DNA of 19,806 nucleotides from assembly GCF_937912035.1 (NCBI RefSeq), contig NZ_CALDPF010000048.1, positions 1-19,806 of the forward strand, read 5' to 3'. The notes under the pieces were generated by a model. The model was not told the origin of the DNA and did not search any database. It worked only from the letters and a program-made list of their open reading frames with translations. Source of the stretch: an uncultured Bacteroides sp. Lineage in GTDB: Bacteria > Bacteroidota > Bacteroidia > Bacteroidales > Bacteroidaceae. The translations under genes and the position numbers were made by a program. Every line of letters begins with the position of its first letter. The first letter of the stretch is position 1. This document shows, in pieces, positions 6,372 to 12,662 of this stretch.

Positions 6372-9335
6372 TCATTTCATTATAGCCTGATATATTGTCT
6401 GTTGTATTGCAGGACGTATTTTCAGTTTCATAAGATTTTTCCTGTCACACGGATTTGGATATATTCTGTTACAAAGAAAAACAAAAACCAAGTCATTATC
6501 CGGATCTGCCCAAGCACAAGTCCCGGTAAATCCAGTATGTCCAAATACAGATGCCGGAGTTTCCGGTGCACAATATCCATTATCCGGATTGTTAGGGTCA
6601 GGTTTGTCAAACCCCAATCCTCGTCTGCTGTTTTTTGATTTCATAGTCAGAAACAGTTCACATGTAGCACGCGAAAGATATCTGCGGTCTCCCATCACAC
6701 CTCTATCAAGAAGCATCTGATAAATCGTTGCCACCTCTTTGGCAGTAGAAAATAATCCGGCATTACCAGACACTCCTCCAAGCATAGCAGCAGCCTCATC
6801 ATGCACATATCCATGAACAGGTCCTCTCCTCAAGAAATCCTCTTTCACCGTAGGTACTATTTCATCTTTATCATATCTAGTCAAAGGATTATATAATGTA
6901 TGCACAAGTCCCATAGGTTTATAGAAATTATCTTCCAAATATTTGTCCATTTGTACTCCTGATATATTCTCAACAGCCTCTTTAAGAAGCATAAAATTCA
7001 AACAACTGTATCTATAAGAACGGCCTTTAAGGTTAGCATCAGCTATTTCCTGCAATACAACATTCTTAAATTCTGGCTTGACATAAATATTATCGGCTAC
7101 TTTTAAAGTATACCCTACCGTATCCTTCTCCGCCACCCATTCATCAAGGAAATCATAGCTAGTACATATATATAATGCATCACCTACCTTCACTTTATGG
7201 TCTGCATCTCTGAATTTTTTGTACATTCCCCCCTTGCAGCTTTTTGTGTTTATTGCCTTCATGTAAAAAGGCAAATATGCAGGCAAACCTGACTCATGAT
7301 ACAGTAATTGCTGTATTGTTATATTTTTTTTGTCAGTTGTCTTAAGAATTGGAACATAATCAGAAATTTTATCTGTAAGATTTATTTTTCCTTCATCATA
7401 TAGCTTCATTACTGCCAACATAGTACCCGTTGTTTTTGATAAAGAAGCTAGGTCATACAAATCATTCTCTCTCACTTTACGCTTAGATTCGTATGTATGT
7501 GTTCCAAAACATTTGTTATAAACTTGATATCCGTTTTTCCATACCAATACATGACATCCCGGATAAGCTCCTTGTTCTATTCCATATCTGGCTATACTAT
7601 CTATTCGAGAAAGCATTTTAGAATTCATTCCAAACTCTTCCGGCTTATATCTTCTAGGTTTATCAGGATCAACCACGACACCAGTTCCAGCCTTATACTC
7701 ATCATTCAGATCGACAGATAATCTTCCATCAACCCTCTGATTACCCAACAGTGCATCCGCCACAAATTCCTGAACCACTCTATCATCCGAATGAGCCAAT
7801 ACTACAGCAGACGACTGAGCCACTACATCCTGCAAACTCTGCAATACTTTATGAGAATTGAAGCAGACCAGAATGGTAGGTTTACCCTTAGCTAATTCTG
7901 TTAAAATCTTCTTATATTTATCAATCTTTGACGAATACACCGCAACAATAATCCTCTGCGCAGGCGTAATTCTTTTCTTCAAATATTGAAGAGAATCCAG
8001 ATTTGCATGTAACCACGTAACAGGATATGTCTTGTTTATCCTGTTAAAAAAAGGATATGTTTCGGACAATGTAGAAGAAACATTAAGTACTACAGTACCG
8101 GAAAGAGATAAGTCAAGCGGCAACATTTCATCAGAATCTTTCACTACTGTTACAGAAGATTTCTTAATACTGTTCATCAGATTGTCTGTATATGCTTTTT
8201 TTATTCTTGTAATAACATTATCCTTATCTACTGAAGGGCGAGAGTTCAGTCCAAAAGCATATTTATATGTCAGTACCTTACGACACTTCTCATCGATCTG
8301 TTCTTCTGTAATTTTTCCTTCTTTTACAGCTTTCAATACTCCTTCTAGTTCACGTTGGAGATTTCTTGGTGCCAAGACTATATCATTTCCAGCAGCCAAA
8401 GCCTGTGCTGATACGTAAGGGTTATTAGAGATTCCTTTCATTTCAAGTGCATCAGTAAATACCAAACCCTTGAATTTCAATTCTTCTTTAAGCAATCTTG
8501 TTACTATATTATACGAAACCGATGCAGCCTTATTATCCAAAACAGGGATATTAAGATGTCCTACCATAATTCCACCGACACCTGCATCAATAGCTTTTCT
8601 GAAAGGATATAATTCAATGCTATCCAACCTTTCTCTACTGAAAGGCAATACTGGCAAAGCCTTGTGAGAATCCACCTCAGTATCACCATGTCCTGGGAAA
8701 TGCTTACAGACAGCCAAAACGCCTCCATCTTCCAGACCTTTTGAATAAGCCAACACTTTTCGCGCAACCAAATCCCTATCACTACCAAACGAACGTGTAT
8801 TTATAACAGGATTCTTTGGATTATTATCTATATCAGCTACAGGAGCAAAATTTATATGAACTCCTATTTCCTTCAATTGTCTTGCCACTTCCTTTCCATA
8901 ATCATAAATCAGAGTATCATTCTGAATACATCCCAATACTCTGTTCCTAGGAAAAGAAGGAGTACCCTTCAGACGCATAGCCAATCCCCATTCACCATCA
9001 AACGTAATCAGTAAAGGAATATCAGCCATACTTTGGGCATAATTTGTAAGTTCCACTTGTTTCTGCAACTCACCACCGGAAAAGAGCAGACCTCCTACTC
9101 CATATTCTTTCACAGCGTCCGCTATATTCTGTTTATTCTGCTGGGTGGTGTACGGAGCAACAGTATGTATAAACAACTGCCCTATTTTCTGCTTCAAAGT
9201 CAGTGATTGAAGCTTAGAATTCACCCAATTACGGCATTCTGTCTGATTATCTACGTTTTTATATATAAAATCTGTTTGTGCATTTACGCATAAAGACAAT
9301 AATATCAGCATGCATGCCAATAAACCTTTCCTCAT
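6372..9335 (-). CDS. Exported GH3 beta-N-acetylglucosaminidase fused to a beta-lactamase-like serine hydrolase
   Basis: The protein has 987 residues. A signal peptide (1-19, hydrophobic core LLACMLILLSLC, cleavage after VNA) sends it to the periplasm or outer envelope. Residues about 30-370 are a glycoside hydrolase family 3 domain of the NagZ type. The loop KHFPGHGDTEVDSH (211-224) holds the Asp-His catalytic pair typical of GH3 N-acetylglucosaminidases, and D295 in FTDALEM is the expected nucleophile. A linking GH3 C-terminal-like domain (about 385-545) follows. Residues about 565-985 are a class C beta-lactamase/serine hydrolase (S12-like) domain with SLSK (S631, K634), Y776 in YSC and HTG (933-935). 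The usual YxN asparagine position is cysteine (C778). The likely role is peptidoglycan turnover by removing GlcNAc; the second domain may be a peptidase or esterase, but its substrate is unknown. The gene is divergent from rplS with 214 nt between them. Confidence 0.92.
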   Translation of the reverse strand: MRKGLLACMLILLSLCVNAQTDFIYKNVDNQTECRNWVNSKLQSLTLKQKIGQLFIHTVAPYTTQQNKQNIADAVKEYGVGGLLFSGGELQKQVELTNYAQSMADIPLLITFDGEWGLAMRLKGTPSFPRNRVLGCIQNDTLIYDYGKEVARQLKEIGVHINFAPVADIDNNPKNPVINTRSFGSDRDLVARKVLAYSKGLEDGGVLAVCKHFPGHGDTEVDSHKALPVLPFSRERLDSIELYPFRKAIDAGVGGIMVGHLNIPVLDNKAASVSYNIVTRLLKEELKFKGLVFTDALEMKGISNNPYVSAQALAAGNDIVLAPRNLQRELEGVLKAVKEGKITEEQIDEKCRKVLTYKYAFGLNSRPSVDKDNVITRIKKAYTDNLMNSIKKSSVTVVKDSDEMLPLDLSLSGTVVLNVSSTLSETYPFFNRINKTYPVTWLHANLDSLQYLKKRITPAQRIIVAVYSSKIDKYKKILTELAKGKPTILVCFNSHKVLQSLQDVVAQSSAVVLAHSDDRVVQEFVADALLGNQRVDGRLSVDLNDEYKAGTGVVVDPDKPRRYKPEEFGMNSKMLSRIDSIARYGIEQGAYPGCHVLVWKNGYQVYNKCFGTHTYESKRKVRENDLYDLASLSKTTGTMLAVMKLYDEGKINLTDKISDYVPILKTTDKKNITIQQLLYHESGLPAYLPFYMKAINTKSCKGGMYKKFRDADHKVKVGDALYICTSYDFLDEWVAEKDTVGYTLKVADNIYVKPEFKNVVLQEIADANLKGRSYRYSCLNFMLLKEAVENISGVQMDKYLEDNFYKPMGLVHTLYNPLTRYDKDEIVPTVKEDFLRRGPVHGYVHDEAAAMLGGVSGNAGLFSTAKEVATIYQMLLDRGVMGDRRYLSRATCELFLTMKSKNSRRGLGFDKPDPNNPDNGYCAPETPASVFGHTGFTGTCAWADPDNDLVFVFLCNRIYPNPCDRKNLMKLKIRPAIQQTIYQAIMK

Positions 9336-9435
9336 AACCTTATTCTATTAATGACTATATATTACTGCGAATTTAAATAAAAAACATAAATCCTACAAGA
9401 AAAGAGACAATGTATGAAAAAAAAGGGACAAAGAG

Positions 9436-9466
9436 TTTGCAATGTGACAGAAAAGAAGTACCTTTG
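9436..9466 (+). promoter_or_regulatory. Promoter of rplS
   Basis: TTTG (9436-9439), 19 nt, then TACCTTTG (9459-9466): an exact match to the Bacteroidetes vegetative promoter. It implies transcription from about 9473 and a leader of about 75 nt before the rplS ATG. Confidence 0.85.
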
Positions 9467-9472
9467 CACCGC

Positions 9473-9549
9473 TTTCGCGCAATCGCTGTCATGAAGTGTT
9501 ACTTGATATGTTGCGTTGTAACGATAAACAATTTAATTTATAAGAAACA
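9473..9549 (+). promoter_or_regulatory. rplS 5' leader with alternative pairings
   Basis: Within the predicted leader CGCAA (9478-9482) can pair with TTGCG (9511-9515), and GTTAC (9498-9502) can pair with GTAAC (9518-9522). The two helices interleave, so they form a pseudoknot or exclude each other. Ribosomal protein genes often carry autoregulatory leaders, and an L19 leader is known in Firmicutes. Whether this one is such an element is inference from short stems only. Confidence 0.3.
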
Positions 9550-9903
9550 ATGGATTTAATTAAAATTGCAGAAGAAGCATTTGCTACTGGCAAACAGCAT
9601 CCTTCATTCAAAGCTGGTGATACAGTAACAGTAGCATACCGTATCGTTGAAGGTAGCAAGGAACGCGTTCAGTTGTATCGCGGTGTTGTTATCAAAATTT
9701 CTGGTCATGGTGAAAAGAAACGTTTCACTGTACGTAAGATGTCTGGTACAGTTGGTGTAGAACGTATCTTCCCATTGGAATCTCCAGCTATCGACAGCAT
9801 TACTGTCAACAAAATCGGTAAAGTACGTCGTGCTAAATTGTACTACTTGCGTGCTCTTACTGGTAAGAAGGCTAGAATTCAGGAAAAACGTGTTAACGCA
9901 TAA
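9550..9903 (+). CDS. rplS: Large-subunit ribosomal protein bL19
   Basis: The 117-residue basic protein shows the bL19 pattern: an N-terminal helix (MDLIKIAEEAFA), then FKAGDTVTVAYRIVEGSKER, VQLYRGVVIKISGHG and FTVRKMSGTVGVERIFPLESP, and the C-terminal KVRRAKLYYLRALTGKKARI. bL19 sits at the interface of the 50S and 30S subunits. Length is normal. Codon use is strongly biased toward preferred codons, as expected for a ribosomal gene. It has its own promoter and terminator, so it is monocistronic here, unlike the rpsP-rimM-trmD-rplS operon of proteobacteria. Confidence 0.98.
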   Translation: MDLIKIAEEAFATGKQHPSFKAGDTVTVAYRIVEGSKERVQLYRGVVIKISGHGEKKRFTVRKMSGTVGVERIFPLESPAIDSITVNKIGKVRRAKLYYLRALTGKKARIQEKRVNA

Positions 9904-9928
9904 TCTTGAAAACTATTTTTCCTTACAT

Positions 9929-9958
9929 AAAAAAGGTCTGCAATTGCAGACCTTTTTT
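9929..9958. terminator. Palindromic bidirectional terminator after rplS
   Basis: The 18-nt palindrome GGTCTGCAATTGCAGACC (9935-9952) is flanked by A6 (9929-9934) and T6 (9953-9958), so all 30 nt are self-complementary. It can end rplS transcription on the plus strand and act in the other direction as a back-up for the sigma factor transcript. Confidence 0.9.
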
Positions 9959-9982
9959 GTTTCATATACATTCCGATAGTAT

Positions 9983-10019
9983 AAAAAATAGAGCGACTTT
10001 AACAAAAGACCCACTCTAT
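9983..10019 (-). terminator. Terminator of the ECF sigma factor gene
   Basis: On the minus strand ATAGAG (10014-10019) pairs with CTCTAT (9988-9993), with an inner CTTT/AAAG stem, followed by a T-rich run (9983-9988). It lies about 40 nt after the stop codon at 10060. Confidence 0.7.
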
Positions 10020-10059
10020 AAAATATAATTACCATGAAACTTATTGAACAATATATTTA

Positions 10060-10563
10060 TCATCTAAAATCCTTAAGTTCCTCCTGAAGTTTCTGTCTGG
10101 TAAAGAAAATTCTACTCTTCACTGTTCCCAATGGGAGATTAAGCTTTTCAGCTATCTCACGGTATTTGAATCCGGCTACAAACATTGAAAAAGGAATTCT
10201 ATATTCGCCAGGCAATGAATTCACTATACGTCTCATCTCCTTAAGATCGTATGCTCCCTCTGTAGAATCACCCTCCAGATCGAAACCCTTATTTATAAAA
10301 TATGAGTTGTCTGTCTGGTCTACATAAGTCTGATCACGCAATGTCTTTCTATAATTATTTATAAAGATATTACGCATTATAGTGTAAATCCATCCTTTGA
10401 AGTTTGTCTCTTCTGTATACTTCTCCTCATTATCCAATGCTTTTAATGATGTTTCCTGAAGCAGGTCATTTGCATCTTCATAATCGGATGTAAGCTTATA
10501 AGCAAAGTTCAAAAGGTCAGACTGCACATTTAGCAAATTTTGTGCGAAAGTAGCTGTTTTCAT
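10060..10563 (-). CDS. ECF-type RNA polymerase sigma factor, 167 aa
   Basis: The protein has sigma region 2 at about 10-78, with the DANDLLQETSLKAL helix (30-43) for core binding and NFKGWIYTIMRNIFINNYRK (54-73) for -10 recognition and melting. Region 4 spans about 110-163, with the helix-turn-helix YREIAEKLNLPLGTVKSRI (134-152) that reads the -35 element. Regions 1 and 3 are absent, which defines the ECF group. ECF factors are usually paired with an anti-sigma gene. None is adjacent: the minus-strand downstream side is a terminator followed by rplS, and the upstream gene is a CYTH protein. Its control is therefore not evident from position. The downstream gap carries its terminator and its own -7 element lies upstream. 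Confidence 0.93.
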   Translation of the reverse strand: MKTATFAQNLLNVQSDLLNFAYKLTSDYEDANDLLQETSLKALDNEEKYTEETNFKGWIYTIMRNIFINNYRKTLRDQTYVDQTDNSYFINKGFDLEGDSTEGAYDLKEMRRIVNSLPGEYRIPFSMFVAGFKYREIAEKLNLPLGTVKSRIFFTRQKLQEELKDFR

Positions 10564-10610
10564 ATTCTTATTGGTTTATTATTTTCTATAACTGTTTGAT
10601 TTTCACATCA

Positions 10611-10618
10611 CAAAGTTA
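10611..10618 (-). promoter_or_regulatory. -7 element of the sigma factor gene
   Basis: On the minus strand TAACTTTG matches TAnnTTTG and lies 47 nt before the ATG at 10563. No TTG is found at the expected -33 place, which might mean that the promoter needs an activator or is weak. Confidence 0.55.
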
Positions 10619-10639
10619 TATATAACAAGCCACCGTCAT

Positions 10640-10684
10640 CCCCTTAAATCAGACATTCAAAGGGGTGAAAACAGTTTTTACCCC
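10640..10684 (-). repeat. Three-part GGGG/CCCC/GGGG element
   Basis: Plus-strand segments CCCCTT (10640-10645), AAGGGGT (10660-10666) and ACCCC (10680-10684) allow two exclusive hairpins: 10640-10645 with 10660-10665, or GGGGT (10662-10666) with ACCCC (10680-10684), the latter extended by GAAAAC/GTTTTT pairing. It lies 22 nt after the CYTH gene stop and just upstream of the sigma promoter. It may be a weak terminator for the CYTH transcript or an operator. Confidence 0.4.
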
Positions 10685-10706
10685 ATAAAATGATAGTTTT
10701 TCGGTA

Positions 10707-11180
10707 TTATTTCCACTCCTTGAACGGACATTTCATGAGAAAAGAGTTATAATACTTCACCTGGCCTGTAACTTCTTCACCTAAAAACGGAGGAACTTCA
10801 TACTCTTCATCTACACTGCTAAGTTCAACTTCAGCCACTACAAGACCTTCATTCTCTCCATAAAACTCATCAACCTCAAATGTATGTTTACCGGATTTTA
10901 CAAGATACCTTGTCTTATCAATCATCCCAGGCTGGCAAAGTTTCATCAACTCACGCGCTTCTTCAACAGGAATTTCATGTTCCCATTCATATCTGCTCAG
11001 ACCATTATCAGTAGATGCTCCTTTAATAGTAATGAAACCTTTTTCATCTCTTATTCTTACTCTAACAGTTCTGCCTCTGTCACTGCATATATATCCCTGA
11101 ATTATTCTGGAAGAAGAGAATGCCATATCCTTATAAGAAGAATCCCTAACCAAAAATTTTCTTTCAATCTCCTGCGACAT
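10707..11180 (-). CDS. CYTH domain protein (triphosphate-tunnel phosphohydrolase type)
   Basis: The 157-residue soluble protein opens with MSQEIERKFLV, which contains the ExExK signature (E4, E6, K8) of the CYTH superfamily. Alternating strands rich in R, K and E follow (TVRVRIRDEKGFITIKG, RYEWEHEIPVEEA, TRYLVKSGKHTFEVDEFYGENEGLVVAEVEL), forming the eight-stranded tunnel that binds triphosphate groups and metal. Members are inorganic triphosphatases, thiamine triphosphatases or class IV adenylate cyclases. Short single-domain bacterial proteins of this kind are usually triphosphatases, but the substrate is not decided by the sequence. It lies 88 nt after a small membrane protein gene with a hairpin between them and has no clear promoter of its own, so read-through from 11437 is possible. 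Confidence 0.9.
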   Translation of the reverse strand: MSQEIERKFLVRDSSYKDMAFSSSRIIQGYICSDRGRTVRVRIRDEKGFITIKGASTDNGLSRYEWEHEIPVEEARELMKLCQPGMIDKTRYLVKSGKHTFEVDEFYGENEGLVVAEVELSSVDEEYEVPPFLGEEVTGQVKYYNSFLMKCPFKEWK

Positions 11181-11212
11181 ATCATTTAGAAAATTAAGTT
11201 TATAAATAGAAC

Positions 11213-11250
11213 AAAGGCTGCCGAATAATGTTCAATATTCAGCAGCCTTT
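11213..11250 (-). terminator. Hairpin between the small membrane protein and CYTH genes
   Basis: AAAGGCTGC (11213-11221) pairs with GCAGCCTTT (11242-11250); after one mismatch GAATA/TATTC extends the stem, giving 14 pairs around an 8-nt loop. The minus-strand tail is T-rich but interrupted (TTTGTTCTATTTAT). It could be a terminator or a partial one that lets some RNA polymerase reach the CYTH gene. Confidence 0.65.
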
Positions 11251-11268
11251 ATTTATACTTTAGAAAAA

Positions 11269-11409
11269 TCAAGCAGCTACACTATATGCTACAGCTAATA
11301 GTATTCCCAACACAAATATAGAAATACATACTATCTTGAACACTTTGTCAGCCTTTTCTTCTTGACGCTTCTCGTAATTCTGTCTCTTAATGTTATGTTT
11401 CTGGCTCAT
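11269..11409 (-). CDS. Small single-pass membrane protein, 46 aa
   Basis: Minus-strand ATG at 11409 opens 46 codons to a TGA at 11269. The product has a charged N-terminus (MSQKHNIKRQNYEKRQEEKA, many K, R and E) followed by one hydrophobic helix (about 24-45, KIVCISIFVLGILLAVAYSV). The arrangement suggests an inner-membrane protein with a cytoplasmic basic N-terminus. I do not recognise a family with certainty. Support for it being real comes from a near-perfect promoter directly upstream (11437-11467) and a hairpin directly downstream (11213-11250). It lies between prfB and the CYTH gene. Confidence 0.75.
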   Translation of the reverse strand: MSQKHNIKRQNYEKRQEEKADKVFKIVCISIFVLGILLAVAYSVAA

Positions 11410-11436
11410 AGCAAATATTTTTATTGTTAATTACCC

Positions 11437-11467
11437 CAAAATTACTATTTAAATAATAAATACCAAA
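11437..11467 (-). promoter_or_regulatory. Promoter of the small membrane protein gene
   Basis: On the minus strand TTTG (11464-11467), exactly 19 nt, then TAATTTTG (11437-11444). Both elements match the Bacteroidetes consensus. The ATG follows 27 nt after the -7 box. No prfB terminator is visible before it, so prfB read-through may add to expression. Confidence 0.8.
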
Positions 11468-11493
11468 AACAGAACACAAAAAATTATAAGAAA

Positions 11494-12609
11494 TCAAACT
11501 TCACTATCAGAGAACTCCATCAGATATGCTTTTATAAAGCCATCTATCTTACCATCCATAACACCATTCACATCTGATGTCTGATAATTCGTACGATGGT
11601 CTTTTACACGACGGTCGTCGAATACATAACTTCTTATCTGCGAGCCCCACTCTATCTTCTTCTTTCCGGCTTCTACCTTGGCCTGTTCTTCCATACGGTG
11701 CTGGAGTTCTTTATCATAAAGGATAGAACGCAACTGACGCATAGCGTTTTCCTTATTCTTAGGCTGGTCTCGAGTCTCAGTGTTTTCAATAAGGATTTCT
11801 TCCTCTTCACCTGTATAAGGGTCTTTATACTGATAGCGCAAACGAACTCCGGATTCTACCTTATTTACGTTCTGACCACCTGCACCACCACTTCGGAATG
11901 TATCCCATGACATACGTGCCGGTTCAATGGTAACTTCAATAGAATCGTCAACCAAAGGGGTAACGAAAACAGAAGCAAATGAAGTCATACGCTTTCCCTG
12001 AGCATTATATGGAGAAACTCTAACCAAACGATGAACACCGTTTTCTCCTTTCAGATAACCATATGCATATGGACCTTCTATATTCATAGTCACAGTTTTG
12101 ATACCGGCCTCATCACCTTCCTGAAGGTTTGCTACAGAAAGTTTATAACCATTACTTTCAGCCCAACGCATATACATACGCATAAGCATTGACGACCAGT
12201 CCTGGCTTTCAGTACCTCCTGCACCTGAATTTATTTTCAGTACGCAATCCATTTGGTCAGCTTCAGAACGAAGCATGTTCTTCAGTTCAAGTTCCTCAAC
12301 AGCCGTCTGAGCCTTATTATAAGCTTCATCAACTTCCTGTTCTGTCACCAATTCATCCTTGAAGAAATCGAATGACAGTTCAAGTTCATCAACAAGAGTT
12401 TTAACCTCCTTATATCCATCAATCCAGGCCTGAAGTCCTTTTACCTTTTTCATTTGTGCTTCAGCCTTCTTTGCATCATCCCAGAAGCCCGGAGCCTGTG
12501 TGCGGAGCTGTTCTTCCTCCACCTGAACCTGCTTGTTTTCAATATCCAAATAGCGGTAAAGAGCCTCTGTACGTTCCTTTAAATCCTTGAGTTGTTCTAT
12601 TGTAATCAT
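11494..12609 (-). CDS. prfB: Peptide chain release factor 2, without programmed frameshift
   Basis: The 371-residue RF2 releases finished chains at UGA and UAA codons. The GGQ motif that triggers hydrolysis is at 244-246 (SGGAGGQNVNKVESG). The stop-codon recognition tripeptide position reads SPY (199-201), where E. coli RF2 has SPF. The N-terminal helical domain (1-110) and C-terminal domain are complete. In most bacteria the gene has an in-frame UGA near codon 25 that needs +1 frameshifting. Here the matching place, codons 20-22 TAT TTG GAT (12552-12544), is uninterrupted, so the protein is read in a single frame. It has its own promoter (12631-12661), which overlaps the 3' end of the acyl-CoA ligase gene 53 nt upstream. 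Confidence 0.97.
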   Translation of the reverse strand: MITIEQLKDLKERTEALYRYLDIENKQVQVEEEQLRTQAPGFWDDAKKAEAQMKKVKGLQAWIDGYKEVKTLVDELELSFDFFKDELVTEQEVDEAYNKAQTAVEELELKNMLRSEADQMDCVLKINSGAGGTESQDWSSMLMRMYMRWAESNGYKLSVANLQEGDEAGIKTVTMNIEGPYAYGYLKGENGVHRLVRVSPYNAQGKRMTSFASVFVTPLVDDSIEVTIEPARMSWDTFRSGGAGGQNVNKVESGVRLRYQYKDPYTGEEEEILIENTETRDQPKNKENAMRQLRSILYDKELQHRMEEQAKVEAGKKKIEWGSQIRSYVFDDRRVKDHRTNYQTSDVNGVMDGKIDGFIKAYLMEFSDSEV

Positions 12610-12630
12610 CTTATTTCTTTTTTGCGGCTA

Positions 12631-12661
12631 CAAAGTTAGTCAAAAAACACAAAATGACCAA
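12631..12661 (-). promoter_or_regulatory. Promoter of prfB
   Basis: On the minus strand TTG (12659-12661), 20 nt, then TAACTTTG (12631-12638). The ATG follows 21 nt after the -7 box. It lies in the short gap after the acyl-CoA ligase stop codon, whose gene may also read into prfB since no terminator is visible. Confidence 0.75.
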
Positions 12662-12662
12662 G

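Noticed and set aside
8032..8418. 128-codon plus-strand frame
   Set aside because: It is antisense to the GH3-beta-lactamase gene and its product is low-complexity (S, F and L rich) without motif or promoter.
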